Positions 33,870-45,812 of a DNA stretch of 64,000 nucleotides are shown piece by piece. Position numbers and translations under genes: made by a program. Within the stretch, counting starts at the first letter, position 1. Each line of letters begins with the position of its first letter. The notes under the pieces were generated by a model that saw nothing but the letters and a program-made list of their open reading frames with translations, was not told the DNA's origin and did no database searches. Source of the stretch: Macrotis lagotis (taxonomy: Eukaryota; Chordata; Mammalia; Peramelemorphia; Peramelidae); NCBI RefSeq assembly GCF_037893015.1, contig NC_133658.1, forward strand, positions 141,589,822 to 141,653,821, given 5' to 3'.

Positions 33870-35390
33870 GGAGTTCAATAAAAAATTTTTCATCTTTTTG
33901 CTTTAGTGGTTCTCTTTCCCACATTGCTGATCTCCTCACTTGTTATCCTTTTCTTTTTTTGGATCTTGACTATTTCTTTTTCTCTTCTATTTTTCCTCTA
34001 ATTTTTATATTTTTTTCCTCTTTTCTTTTTAGTCAAATAGATTCTGTCTTTCTTTCCTCCCCTTTAACTAATACTATTCATTGGTTTTTACAATTCCATT
34101 TTGTGCCTCTTCCTAAATACTATTTTATTTTTTATTTTTATTTTTTACAAAGCAATGGGGTTAAGTGACTTGTTCAAGGTCACACAGCTAAGTGATTTTT
34201 AAGATCTGTGGTCTTATTTTTAACTCTGGTCCTCCTGACTCCAGGGCTGGTGCTCTATCCACTACGCTACCTAGCTACCCCATGCCCCTTTCTAAGGAGG
34301 ATTTTTCTAACTTAACTTGATTATCTTTCCTGCCTATTCTAGACTCTTGACTTTTGTTCTCTGATTCATGACCCTTTGAAATTTGTGGCTTCCTTTTTTC
34401 CCCCTGCTGCGCTCTTCATGCAATCAAAGCTTTCAAAATATCTATTCTAGGTGCTCCTCTTTAGGTGATTTTTTGACACTGCATTGCAGAGATAGCTCCT
34501 TTTCTATTGTAGCTTACACCCTAAACAATGCCATTTATTGTAGGGGTCAGAGAGGACACTGATTTATGGCTCTTCCCTAACCTCATTCCTTATTATGCAA
34601 GCTATCACTGATCTATGCCCTACCCTGTTTACCTTTATTCCCTATAGCCTCAAAATCTCTCATCCCAAGGTTGGGCTCTCCCACTCTAGGAGCTGTCAGT
34701 TGCTCTCAAAGGTTTCAATTCTTCTCTCCAAATTTAGGTTAAATAGACTTTTAAATCACTAAGTCCCCCAGACCACACTCAGAGATATCTTCAGAGACTA
34801 TCTCTCTTCATTTGTGGAATCCCCTTCTACCACCAAAATAAGGCTACTTCTTCTCTCCTTTACAATTTTTCCTCTCTTTTCTTTACTCATTCCCCTGTAG
34901 GCTCTTCTCTTTTTAAAATTACAGGGGGTCATACTTCTCTTTTTGCAAGACCTTAATTTGACCCAGAAACCTCATGTATTCCTTGCTATCCTTTCCCCCT
35001 TTAATATACACTCTTACAATTTCTTATAGTTCCATAAAAATGACATTGGTTTGCTTATAGGCAGTGTGTGACCAGGTTCTGTCTGTAAAGCTCCCGATTT
35101 ACCTCTTCAATATTAATTCTGCCACCCTGTCTTCTTTTGACCATTTCTTACAGGTCTCTTCATTGGCACACTTTGCTGTTGCTGACTTTGACTACTGAAT
35201 TTATTCATTCTTCCTATATTTCTGTTTGTGGGGTGTTTGAGAGGCAAATAAGTTCTTTTGGTTTGTTTTTTTTTTGCTAAAATGTTTTAAACTCCTTTTT
35301 TATTATAATAGTTATTATTAAACATCTATCTTTTGTCTTGTATTAAAAATTTCAGATCTGCAGGATAGGTCAACCTGGCCTGCCTCCTGA
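33870..35390. other. Pyrimidine-rich, unassigned; SINE inside
   Basis: No gene seen. The sense strand is T/C-rich, similar in texture to antisense L1 inter-ORF regions, but no clear match was found. A minus SINE lies at 34131-34281. Confidence 0.35.
34131..34281 (-). mobile_element. Marsupial SINE, minus
   Basis: GCAATGGGGTTAAGTGACTT through CTACCTAGCTACCCC, with an imperfect TGCCTCTTCCTAA / TGCCCCTTTCTAA duplication. Confidence 0.9.
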
Positions 35391-35399
35391 GCTCCATTG

Positions 35400-36150
35400 C
35401 TTTTTGAGCACATTATTACACACTTTCCTCATTTTAGTGGGTGCAAAATAGTCTTAACTGTCCTTTTTGTTGAATTTGAAGATCTTTCTCCTGATTGCTT
35501 GTATAACTTGTTCCTGAATTGAATTGTTAAATTTAACCACTATGTGCCTCAGAGTTTGAAGTTTGGAGTTTTTTTTTTCCCTTCCTTGTTGAATTCCTTG
35601 AATTGGAGTTTGATTTTCTATGTTTAGAAATTCTAGGCAGTTCTTTTCTATTATTTCATTATGATTTTTTTTGCAAGGCAATGGGGCTAAGTGGCTTGCC
35701 CAAGGCCACACAGCTAGGTAATCATTAAGTGTCTGAGGCTGGATTTGAACTCAGGTACTCTTGACCCCAAGGCCAGTGCTCTATCCACTGTGCCACCTAG
35801 CTGCTCCATAATTATGATTTTTTTTTGTCCTCTTGTGGTTCTTCTGGAAAAATATGATCCTTAGGTTTTCTCTATATCTTAACTTCAAGATCCACATGTT
35901 TTGCTTGAATAGTGAGCATATTTTCTTTTAATGTTCATGTTTTTTGCTTCCCTTCTTTTAGATTGTCTTTCATTTCTGCTTATTTATATTATCAATTTAT
36001 TTTTTCTTTGGTGAAACTTGCTATTGTAGATTCAAGTTTTTCTATTCTGTCCTGTATTTTCTGTGTGCAGGACATAAAAATCAGCTCTCCTAATTCTCAT
36101 TTCTTTTTTAAACTATTTAGGAACAGTGTATGATTGCTCTGTAGTCTCAC
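35400..36150 (-). mobile_element. L1 ORF1 fragment, minus
   Basis: The minus frame at 35454-35711 includes IIEKNCLEFLNIENQ and VVKFNNSIQEQVIQAIRRK, the L1 ORF1 RNA-recognition region. The coiled-coil side (35.8-36.15 kb) is degenerate. A SINE at 35665-35808 supplies the first residues of that open frame, so the frame is a chimera. Confidence 0.7.
35665..35808 (-). mobile_element. Marsupial SINE, minus
   Basis: GCAAGGCAATGGGGCTAAGT through CCACCTAGCTGCTCC, inside the L1 fragment. Confidence 0.92.
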
Positions 36151-36649
36151 AGTCTACAAGGTCCTCTGTCTCATCAAGAATTGAATAATTTTCATTTATT
36201 TTGCAGCATTTATTCATAGATGCCTAACTCTGTTTACTAGATTTGATAGCTATATGTCATTGTGTCATTACTGTTTTTCTTGTTGACATTTGTTTATGTT
36301 TAAGGTCTGGGAGTTTTTTTCCTGAGATCTTTTGAAATTTATATTTTTCCTCATATTTTTCAATGAAATTGTATAATGTTTTTATGATTGATTTTTAACC
36401 TACTGATTCTTTAGGGAATTAAATATTACTTAAGTTGCAATTCACTTTTAATTTTTCCTTTAATAACTCTTTATTCAATATACTGTTTAGTGAATCTTTA
36501 CAGTATTATTTCTGCTCTTATGCATTTGCTTTTAATGTATTTATGTCAAACTACATGGCCATTTAAAAATTACTATATTTTTGCTGACTTCATTAAATAT
36601 TTCCATATATATAGCATATTACACTTGTGTTTATTTTTTCCCAATTTTT

Positions 36650-37320
36650 TCCCCAATTGACATTTTATTTTATTTTCCCAATTCCATGTTATGAAAGTTT
36701 TTCAACATTTATCCATATGCATATGCATATTTTGAAGCTATATTATTTCCTTGACCCTCCCTTCCCGCCTCCCTCCCTTTAGCTACTAGCAGTCTGGTGA
36801 ATATTGTACATATACATTTGTGTTTAATGTTTACAAAATACATTTTCTGTATGAGAAATTTAGGATTAATGGAAAAGAAAGAAAACCATGAAACAGGAAA
36901 GAAAAATGGTTGAGAAATTTTGAAAAAATGAATTTAATATTCATTGAGATTCTGTAGGGTTTTTTTGTTTTGTTTTGCTTTTCTTCCTCTGGATGTGAAA
37001 AGCATTGTCCATAGCAGGTCTCCTAGGGTTGTCCTAGTTCTCTGAACTGCTGGGAGGAGCTGCATTCATCAAGATTGATCAACTTACAATGTTGTTAATG
37101 TATCCAATGTTGTCTTGGTTCTTCTCCCTTCATTTGGCATTAGTTCCTGTAATTTATCCCATGCTTTTCCCAAGTCTGGTTTCTTACAGAACAATAATAT
37201 TCCATAACATCCATATACCATAACTATACATGACCATTTTAAAGGTCCCACACGCAGTTGAGAAATATATACATTACACATATGTAATACTTTTTCTAAT
37301 TGCATTCAATTATCACTAGA
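36650..37320 (-). mobile_element. L1 3' end, minus
   Basis: Matches 57300-57840 almost segment by segment: TCCATGTTATGAAAGTTTTT, ATATTGTACATATACATTTG, GCATTGTCCATAGCAGGTCT, GGAGGAGCTGCATTCATCAA, then 'cagaacaataatattccataa'. The antisense frame 37084-37305 is part of this 3' region. Confidence 0.75.
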
Positions 37321-37324
37321 GACA

Positions 37325-37690
37325 TACCTAATATTCCTAAAATTATATTCAGGCTCTTAACTTCTTTTGTGCAATTATGTTTTTAGATTTGTCTACATCT
37401 AAAAGACATACAATGAGCTCTCTTCCACTTTATAATCATAATTGTGTAATCCTGACCATAGTTTCTTGTTACTTGAGCTCTTTCTTTTTTATCACATGAA
37501 TAATTTTCTTCCTTAGCATGGAAGTTCCAGATTTTGGCAATGATGTTCCTAGTAGCTTTCACTTGGTGATTTCTTTTAGGAAGTGATTGATGGATTCTTT
37601 GGATTTTAACTTTGCCTTCATTTTCTATAAAGTTTGTATAATTTTCTTTCATGATTTCTTGAAGCATATTGTCCAGGTTATTCATTTATA
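37325..37690 (-). mobile_element. L1 ORF1 RRM-region fragment, minus
   Basis: The 100-codon minus frame (37383-37685) reads NLDNMLQEIMKENYTNFIEN, IQRIHQSLPKRN and TRNIIAKIWNF, the L1 ORF1 central domain. Truncated at both ends. Confidence 0.75.
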
Positions 37691-37779
37691 TTTTTGGTCA
37701 TAGTTTTCAGATAATTTTATGAAAAATCTTAAGAAAATTCCATGAGGTCATGAAGAGTCAGATATAAGTGAGCTGATCA

Positions 37780-37902
37780 AATTATAACAGCAGATTATAT
37801 GGGCTTTTAATATAAGACAGATTTTTTTTAATTTGTTAATGAAGGTGATAGAAAATCGATGGATATTACTGAGTAATGGAAGTGACATAGACATACTCTT
37901 TA
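37780..37902 (-). mobile_element. L2 fragment, left half (split by L1)
   Basis: Antisense L2 (GGTGATAGAAAATCGATGGA, TACTGAGTAATGGAAGTGAC) is cut at the L1 insertion. The same L2 resumes at 44995. Confidence 0.7.
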
Positions 37903-38299
37903 TTTTGAGTTTTACAATTTTTCACCTAATCTAATTTCCCTCCCTTCACCCCCAAGAGAAGACAATTTGCCAGTCTTTACATTGTTTCCATGGTATACAT
38001 TGATCAAAATTGAATGTGATGAGAGAGAAACTATATCCTTAAGGAAGAAACATAAAGTATAAGAGATAGCCAGATCAGACAATAAGATACCAGTTTTATT
38101 TCCTAAATTAAAGTTAATATAGTCTTTGGTCTTTGTCCAAACTCCACAGTTCTTTCTCTGGATACAGATAGTTTTCTCCATTGCAGACAGCCCCAAATTG
38201 TCCCTGATTGTTGCACTGATGTAATGAGCGAGTCCATCAAGGTTGATCATTGCCCCCATGTTGCTGTTAGGGTGTACAATATTTTTCTGGTTCTGCTCA

Positions 38300-41200
38300 T
38301 CTCACTCAGCATTGGTTCATGCAAATACCTCCAGGCTTCCCTGAATTCCCATCCCTCCTGGTTTCTAATAGAACAATAGTTTTTCATGGTATATCTATAT
38401 ATCTATATCTATATCTATATCTATATCTATATCTATAATCATCTATCTCTATCTCTATCTCTATCATCTGTATCTGTATCTGTATCTATATCCGTATCCA
38501 TACCTGTATCCATATCCATATCTATATCCACATCCCTATCCACATCCCTATCCACATCCCTATCTCTCTCTCTCTCTCCCTCTCTCTCTCTTTCCCTCTC
38601 TCTATCTCATCTATCTCTATCTCTATCTATCTATATATATCATTCCCCAACTGAAGGACATTTACTTGATTTCCAATTCTTTGCCATGACAAACAGGGCT
38701 GCTGTGAATATTTTTGTACGAGTGATGTTTTTAACCTTTTTTCATCATCTCTTCAGGGTATAGACCCAGTAGTGGTATTTCTGGATCAAAGGGTATGCAC
38801 ATTTTTGTTGCCCTTTGGGCATAATGCCAAATTGCTCTCCAGAAAGGTTGGGTGAGTTCACAGCTCCACCAACAGTATAATGTAATAATGTCCCAGATTT
38901 CCCACAACCCTTCCAACAATGATCATTGTCCTTTCTGGTCATATTGGCCAGTCTGAGAGGTGTGAGGTGGTACCTCAGAGAAGCTTTAATTTGCATTTCT
39001 CTAATAATTAATGATTTAGAGCAATTTTTCATATGGTTATGGATTGCTTTGATCTCCTCATCTGTAAATTGCCTTTGCATATCCTTTGACCATTTGTCAA
39101 TTGGGGAATGGCTTTTAAAAAAATTTGACTCAGTTCTCTGTGTATTTTAGAAATGATTCCTTTGTTATAAACATTAGTTGTAAAGACTGTTTCCCAGTTT
39201 ACTATATTTCTTTTGATCTTGGTTACAGTTGCTTTGTCTGTGCAAAAGCAAAAATTTAATGTAATCAAACTCATCTAGTTTGTTTTGAATGTTCTCCATC
39301 TCTTCCTTAGTCATAAACTGCTACCCTTTCCATAGATCTCACAGGTGAACTAGTCCCTGATCTTCTAATTTGCTTATAGTATTGTTTTTTATGCCTAAAT
39401 CCTATATCCATTTGGATCTTATCTTGGTAAAGGGTGTGAGGTGTTGGTCTAATCTAAGTTCTTTTCATACTAACTTCCAAATTTCCCAACAGTTTTTATT
39501 GAAGAGAGAGTTTTTATCCCAATAGCTGGATTCTTTGGGTTTATCAAACAGCAGATTACTATAATCATTTCCTGCTATTGCACCTAGTCTATTCCTTGGT
39601 CCAACACTGTTTCTTAGCCAATAAAAGACAGTTTTGATGACTGATGTTTTATAATATAATTTTAGATCAATTAATGCTAAGCCCCCTTCTTTTGCACTTT
39701 TTTTTTATTAAATCCCTGGAAATACTTGACTTTTTATTTCTCCATATGAATTTAGTTACAACTTTTTCTAACTCATTAAAGTGATTTTTTTTGGAATTTT
39801 GATTGGTAGGGCACTAAACAGGTAGTTTAATTTTGGTAGAATTGTCATTTTTATTATATTAGCTCGACCTATTCATGAGCAGTTGATGTTTGCCCAGTTA
39901 TTTAAATCTGATTTAATTTGTATGAGAAATGTTTCATAATTGTTTTCAAAAAGTTTCTGAGTCTGCCTTGGCAAATAGACTTCCAGGTATTTTATATTGT
40001 CTCAGGTAACTTTGAATGGGATTTCTCTTTCTAGCTGCTGTATCTTGCCAGTCATATATAGAAATGTTGAGGATTTATGAGGGTTTATTTTATATCCTGC
40101 AAATTTGCTAAAATTGCTAATTGTTTCCAATAGTTTTTTGGATGATTTCTTGGGATTCCCTAGGTATACCATCATGTCATCTGCAAAGAGTGAGAGGTTT
40201 GTCTCTTCCTTTCCAATTCTAATTCCTTTAATTTCTTTTTCTTCTCTAATTGCTGATGCTAACATTTCTAATACAATATTGAATAGTAGTGGTGATAATG
40301 GGCACCCTTGTTTAACCCCTGATCTTATTGGGAATGCCTCTAGCCTCTCCCCATTGAATATAAGGCTCGTTGATGGTTTCAGATAGATACTGCATATTAT
40401 TCTAGGGAACTGTTCATTTACTTCTACACTCTTTAGTGTTTTTAGTAGGAATGGGTGCTGTATTTTGTCAAAAGCTTTTTCAGCATCTATTGATATAATC
40501 ATATAATTTATGATTGATTTGTTGTTGATATAATTAATTACACTAACAATTTTCCTAATATTGAACCAACCCTGCATTCCTGGGATGAATCTTACTTGGT
40601 CAAAATGTATTATCCTAGTGATAACTTGTTGTAATTGTTTTGCTAAGATTTTATTTAAGATTTTTGCATCTATATTCATCAGGGCAATAGGTCTATAATT
40701 TTCTTTCTCTGTTTTAACTCTTCCTGGTTTAGGTAACAGCACCATATTGGTTTCATAGAAAGAGTTAGGCAGAGTTCTGTCTTCCCCTATTTTTACAAAG
40801 GCTTTATATAGAATTGGAACCAATTGTTCCTTAAATGTTTGGTAGAATTCACTTGTGAATCCATCAGGCCCTGGAGATTTTTTTCTTAGGGAGTTCAAGG
40901 ATGGTTTGTTGAATTTCTTTTTATGAGATAGGGTTGTTTAGGTTTTTAATTTCCTCTTCATTTGGCCTGGGCAACTTATATTTTTATAAATATTCATCCA
41001 TTTCACTTAGATTATCAAATTTATAGCCATACAGTTGGGCAAAATACTTCTGAATTATTACTTTAATTTCCTCCTCATTGGTGGTGAGTTCACCTTATTC
41101 ATTTATGATACTAACAATTTGGTTTTCTTCTATTTTTTAGTCAATTGACCAGAGGTTTATCAATTTTATTTTTTCATAAAACCAGCTTTTGGTTTTATTT

Positions 41201-42200
41201 ATTAATGCAATAGTTCTTTTGTTTTTGATTTTATTCATTTCTCCTTTAATTTTTAGAATTTCTAATATGGTATTTAATTGAGGGTTTTTAATTTGTTCTT
41301 TATTTTTTTAGTTGCATGCTTACTTCATTGATTTACTCTTTCTCTAATTTATTCATGTAAGCATTTAAATATATAATATGTCCCCTGACAGCTGATCTCG
41401 CTCTTTGATCCACTCATTCTGTAAAATGAGGTTATTCAGTTTCCAATTAGTTCTGGGTCTATATCTCCCTGGCCCAATATTGCATATGATTTTTAATGCA
41501 TTGTGATTTGAAAAAAATGTATTCAATATTTCTGCCTTTCTGCAGTTGATCATTAGGTTTTTATGCCCTGGTCCATGGTCAGTTTTTGTATAAGTGCCAC
41601 GTACAGCAGAGAAAAACATATATTACTTTCTATCCTCCATTCAATTTCCTCCATAAGTCTATCATATTTAGTTTTTCTAACAATGTATTTACCTTCTTAA
41701 CTTCTTTCTTGTTTATTTTATGATTCAATTCATCTAAATCTGATAGCAGGAGGTCAAGGTTTCCCACTAGTAGAGTTTTGCCTTCTATGTCTTCTTGTAG
41801 TTCTTTCAGCTTCTCCTCTAAGAATTTGGATGCTATCCCATTGGGTTCATACATATTCAGTATTTAAATCACTTTATTGTCTATGATACCTTTCAGGAGT
41901 ATATAGTTTCATTCCTTATATCTGTTAATGTTATCTATTTTTGCAGGTACTTTGTCTGAGATAGGGATTGCTACCCCTGCCTTTTTTCACTTCAGCTGAA
42001 GAAAAATATATTTTGCTCTAACCTTTTACCTTTACTCTATATGCATCTATCTTATAAGCAGTTTCTTGTAAGTAGCATATTGTAGGATTTTGGTTTTTAA
42101 TCCACTCTGCTATTTGCTCATTTTAATGGAGAGTTCATCCCATTCACATTGATAGTTATAATTACTAACTCTTTATTGCCCTCCATGCTATCTTCTCTAT
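38300..42200 (-). pseudogene. L1 ORF2 remnant (EN, RT, C-terminal domain)
   Basis: Reading on the minus strand from about 42200: the endonuclease start (ITINVNGMNSPLK), NMYEPNG and TNWKLNNLILQNEW at 41.4-41.9 kb. A 298-codon open RT block at 40002-40898 follows, with [55 protein letters not shown] and the catalytic FADDMMVY. The C-terminal HMKNCSKSLIIREMQIK and WKGCGKSGTLLH are at 38.75-39.08 kb. Members cleave target DNA and reverse-transcribe their RNA; this copy is interrupted at several points and cannot encode a full protein. Confidence 0.88.
38392..38640. repeat. Complex TATC/TCTA microsatellite
   Basis: About 250 bp of TATC-, TATCTG-, CATCCC- and CT-type repeats, grown inside the antisense L1 between its 3' UTR and the ORF2 C-terminus. 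The 125-codon frame through it is an artefact. Confidence 0.93.
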
Positions 42201-42662
42201 GTTTGTATTTTCCCCCCTTTTCCCCCTTTATCTGTATTCCCTAGTATTTTGTTTCTGAATACCACCCCCTTCAATGTGTTTGCCCTCCTATATCTACCCC
42301 TCCACTTTCTTTCCCCTTTCCCCTTTTCCCTTTTCCCTTCCCTTCCTTCTGTTAGTTTCCCTTTTTCTCCCCCGCCCTGTCTCTGACCCCCTCCCTGTTT
42401 CCCCTTTTAATACTTGAAAGGTAGAATGTTTTTTAAGTTAACTGAGTATATGTGTAAGTTAACTTTAAACCAAGTCTGATGAGAGGAAGATTCAGGTGTT
42501 TTTCATCTCCTTCCTTCTTCCCCTCTATTATCATATGTCTTTTTTTACCTCTTGATGTAATGTGATTTACCCCATTCAATCCCCTCCCGTCTCCTTCCTG
42601 TCCCCCCACTTTTTTAGGAGGAAGTTTTTTTAAATCATTCTCTCTGAGTCATAGAAAATTCT

Positions 42663-43080
42663 GAGTATCCATCACTTCCAGCTAAGTATATTCTATCTAA
42701 TAGAGTTACAATGCTCTTTATTTATTTATTTATTTTGCAAGGCAAATGGGGTCAAGTGGCTTGCCCAAGGCCACACAGCTAGGCAATTATTAAGTGTCTG
42801 AGACCAGATTTGAACCCAGGTACTCCTGACTCCAGGGCTTGTGCTTTATCCACTGCGCCACCTAGCAACCCCTAGAGTTATAATTCTTGAGAGTTATTAG
42901 AGTCTTTCTCCCAAGTAGAGTTATAGCCAGTTTCATCCCATTGGAGAGCAGTCTCATGGATAAGTTATGAGTGTCCATCACTTCTGGCTAGGTATATTCT
43001 CTCTGTTAGAGTTACAATTCTCAAGGGTTATGAGAATCTTTTTCCCATGCTTAGATATAGCCAGTTTCATCTTATTGGAT
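42663..43080 (-). repeat. Direct duplication in L1 inter-ORF region
   Basis: 42663-42716 and 42969-43022 are about 85 % alike (GTCCATCACTTCTGGCTAGG type). The similarity continues on the other side of the SINE (42886-42945 versus 43021-43079). Removing the SINE leaves two tandem units of about 130-150 bp. Confidence 0.75.
42701..42888 (-). mobile_element. Marsupial SINE in L1, with target duplication, minus
   Basis: TAGAGTTACAATGCTC (42701-42716) and TAGAGTTATAATTCTT (42873-42888) flank a SINE that is otherwise near consensus. Confidence 0.9.
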
Positions 43081-43149
43081 AGAAGTTTTTTTTTTATTTA
43101 TCCCCCCCTTTTTTTTTTTACCTTTTCATGTGTCTCTTGAACCTCTTAT

Positions 43150-44133
43150 TTAATGTCCAAATTTTCTATTTAGCTCTGGTCTTTTCACCAGGAATTTTTG
43201 AATTCTTCCATTTTGTTAAATGTCTGTCTCTTCCCCTGTAAAAGAAGACTCAGCTTTGCAGGACAGTGGATTCTTGACTGCATTCCCAGCTCCCTTGCTC
43301 TTCAAAATGTCTCGTTCCAGGCCCTTCGATCCCTTAATGTTGAGGCAGCCAGGTCCTGTGCAATCCTTACTGTGGATCCTTGGTATTTAAATTGTATCTT
43401 TCTGGCTGCTTACAGGATTTTCTCTTTTATCTGATAGTTCTAGAATTTGGCTACAACGTTCCTTGGTGTTTTCATTTTAGGATCTCTTTATGGAGGGGAT
43501 CAATTTATTCTTTCAGTAACTATTTTACCCTCTGCTTCCATGATATCAGGGCAATTTTCCATCACTAGAGCCTCTATTATTAAGTCCAGGCCTTTTTTTC
43601 CTCAATGTTTTCAGGAAGTCCAATAATTCTCAGGTTGTCCCTCCTTGATCTATTCTCTAGGGCAGTGCTTTTGCTGATGAGGTATTTTACATTTTCTTCT
43701 ATTTTTTCTATTTTATTTGTTTTGTTTAACAGGCTCTTGCTGTCTCATCAAGTCATTAGTTTCTGCAGACTCTATCCTTTTTTTTAGAGGAGTTTTCTTC
43801 ATTTACCTTTTGCAACTCCTTTTCTAATTGGTCAATTCTATTTTTGAAAGAGCTTTCCATTTGATCAATTGAGGTTTTGAGAGAATTATTTTCTTTTTGC
43901 ATTTGCCCAATTGTGGATCTGAGAGAATTGTTCTCATTTTGTATTTGTCCAATTAAGGATCTGAGAGAATGATTTTCATTTTGTATTTGTCCAATTGTAT
44001 TTTCCAATGATTTATTTTCTTGTTGCATGGTGTTAATCTTCTCTTGGGTTTCTTTTCCCAAATTTTCTAATTCATTTTTAAACTCCTTCCTTATTTCTTC
44101 AAGGAAGTCTTTCTGTGTTGGAGACCAGATCAT
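43150..44133 (-). pseudogene. L1 ORF1 remnant with repeated coiled coil
   Basis: Minus frame 43756-44133 (125 codons) opens the N-terminal coiled coil: FKNELENLGKETQEKINTM, then IGQIQNENNSLRST-type 14-residue repeats, and a final IDQLEKELQKVNEEN. Downstream on the minus strand, 43.15-43.6 kb holds the RNA-recognition and C-terminal domains (NCPDIMEAEGKI, KLSLLLQGKRQTFN) in other frames. ORF1p normally trimerises through the coil and coats L1 RNA. The frame shift near 43756 breaks this copy. Confidence 0.8.
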
Positions 44134-44740
44134 ATTCTCCTCAGAGGTTCTAGGTCTCTCTGAGTTAGGTCTTTTCTTTCCAAGAATTTTTTTTTAGGAA
44201 AAATTTTCTGTTGACCTTTCTTCATTTTGCTAAGACCTTTAGTTGGGGAGGGGCTGATTCATAGAGGTTTGGTGTTGGGATCCCTAAAGGCTTTACTCAC
44301 TGAGTGTAATATCTCCAGCTGGCCAGTAGGGGGTGCTAGAGGACTTGCTCTCTGTGTATAATTTCTCTAGCTAGCCAGTAGTGGGTGCTAGTTGCTTACT
44401 CTGGGGTGTCTGTGACCTTGATTGAGACCCTCTCCCTTGACCTGGAGGGAGTGATTGAAGCTCTCCTGAACTTGAACTCCCCTGAACTCCCCCAGCTCTG
44501 TTGGCAAACTCCAGATGGTCATTGTCACCACCAATGACTCTGCTCACTAGTTGACCCAAGCCCTCAAGCTGCAGGGCTCTAACCCTGCCACTAATCAGGC
44601 TGATCTGCCCTCTGAGCCGGACTCACCCACTACTGGAGAAGACAAATCCTGAGGTAGATGTTCTTTCTCTTGGCTTTTCTTTCTGGATTTTGTCGATCAG
44701 ATTTCTGTTCAGAGGTTTGTTTCATATCATAGATGGGGAA

Positions 44741-44936
44741 AGATCAGATTATTTTATTTAATTATCTATTTATTTGTAGTTTTTTTTGCAAGGCAATGGG
44801 GTTAAATGACTTCCCCAAGGTCACACAGCTAGGCAATTATTAAGTGTCTGAGGCTGGATTTGAGCTCAGGTACTCCTGACTCCAGGACCAGTGCTCTATC
44901 CACTGCACCACCTAGCTGCCCGATCAGGAGATTTTA
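44741..44936 (-). mobile_element. Marsupial SINE in L1 5' UTR, minus
   Basis: GATCAGATTATTTTA before and GATCAGGAGATTTTA after form an imperfect duplication around GCAAGGCAATGGGGTTAAAT ... CCACCTAGCTGCCC. Confidence 0.88.
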
Positions 44937-44994
44937 GAACTCTGCCTGACTTCTCTCCACCTTCTTGGCTGGAATGACACAGACATATTCTTTA

Positions 44995-45195
44995 GGAAGA
45001 TCACTTTGATAGTTAAATGAAAGATGGACTGGTATCGGGATAAATATTTCAGGAAAACTAACCTACAGACTATTGTATATAAGTTGATGAAGTGGTAGTT
45101 ATATCAGATGAGAAAAGGGGATGAATATGAGATATGTGAAGTTAGCAGGCCTTGGAAGCAAATTACATATGTGGGTTGAGAAAGTGAGGAATTGA
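44995..45195 (-). mobile_element. L2 fragment, right half (split by L1)
   Basis: GGAAGATCACTTTGATAGTT, GAAAGATGGACTGG and 'aaaaggggatgaatatgagat' continue the antisense L2 interrupted at 37902. Confidence 0.7.
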
Positions 45196-45199
45196 GACT

Positions 45200-45812
45200 A
45201 ATCCCTATGGTAGTCTGGGGGCCTAGACTACAACCTGGATCTGAGTATGGATAAAGTAAGAGAGTCCTGCCTGGGGAGAGCAGAGAGACCTCTGTAGCTT
45301 TTCCCAATTCCCTTACTGTCTGTGGGCTGATAGTTCTTGATGCAGCTTCTGGGTTGCCCTGTAGATGCTCAGGGCTGCTGTGAGGCCTGCACTGACCTGG
45401 GCTCTGACTTGCTCTGGTGTGGCAGAGTTCTCCCATCCACCCTCCAAGTGGTCCCCAGTGATACCTGGGCCAAAAGGTCTGGGAACCACCTCCTGCTGCC
45501 ATGGACCCAGATGCCCCCAGAGACTCAGGTGCACTTTGGGCTGTTCCTGGAAGGCTGGAGCTGATCTGCTCCAGTGTGGTGGCTGTGGCCCAGGATGCAC
45601 TGCTGATTCCTTTCAATTCCAGTCCCAGTGGAACAGACCTTTACAGCAGATCCACCAAGCTGTCTTGGGTGGAAAAATTGCTTCACCCAGTGTCACTGTG
45701 GGATCTGCCCTTCTAAAATTTGAATCACAATTTTGCAGCATCTAGAAATTTTAAGGAAAGAATTTCTGGGAATTCCTGCATTTATGCTGCCATCTTGACT
45801 CTGCCCCCTCCA
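45200..45812 (-). mobile_element. L1 5' UTR fragment, minus
   Basis: On the minus strand it begins GGGGGCAGAGTCAAGATGGC (about 45790-45809), the standard start of these L1s. It then runs through a relatively GC-rich, CTG-rich leader that stops at the L2. The open frames inside (45104-45745) are 5' UTR artefacts. Confidence 0.8.

Larger units (their letters stand above)
37883..44994 (-). mobile_element. Near-complete L1, minus, with diverged target duplication
   Basis: About 7.07 kb of antisense L1 are flanked by TGACATAGACATACTCTTTA (37883-37902) and TGACACAGACATATTCTTTA (44975-44994). The 5' end AGCCAAGAAGGTGG lies at about 44970, followed by 5' UTR, ORF1 (about 43150-44133), an inter-ORF region with an internal duplication, ORF2 (about 38300-42200) and 3' UTR. 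Two SINEs (42701-42888 and 44741-44936) and a TATC-type microsatellite have since invaded it. Both ORFs are broken by stops and frameshifts. Confidence 0.85.

Noticed and set aside
38386..38763. 125-codon + frame rich in Ser/Leu/Ile/Tyr
   Set aside because: Translation of a TATC/CT microsatellite plus antisense L1.
40002..40898. Long minus-strand ORF as a host gene
   Set aside because: It is the reverse transcriptase block of an L1 ORF2 (FADD motif, [10 protein letters not shown]), inside a broken L1.
45104..45745. Several long overlapping frames suggesting a gene
   Set aside because: They overlap on both strands in a GC-rich antisense L1 5' UTR that starts with the standard L1 5' end.
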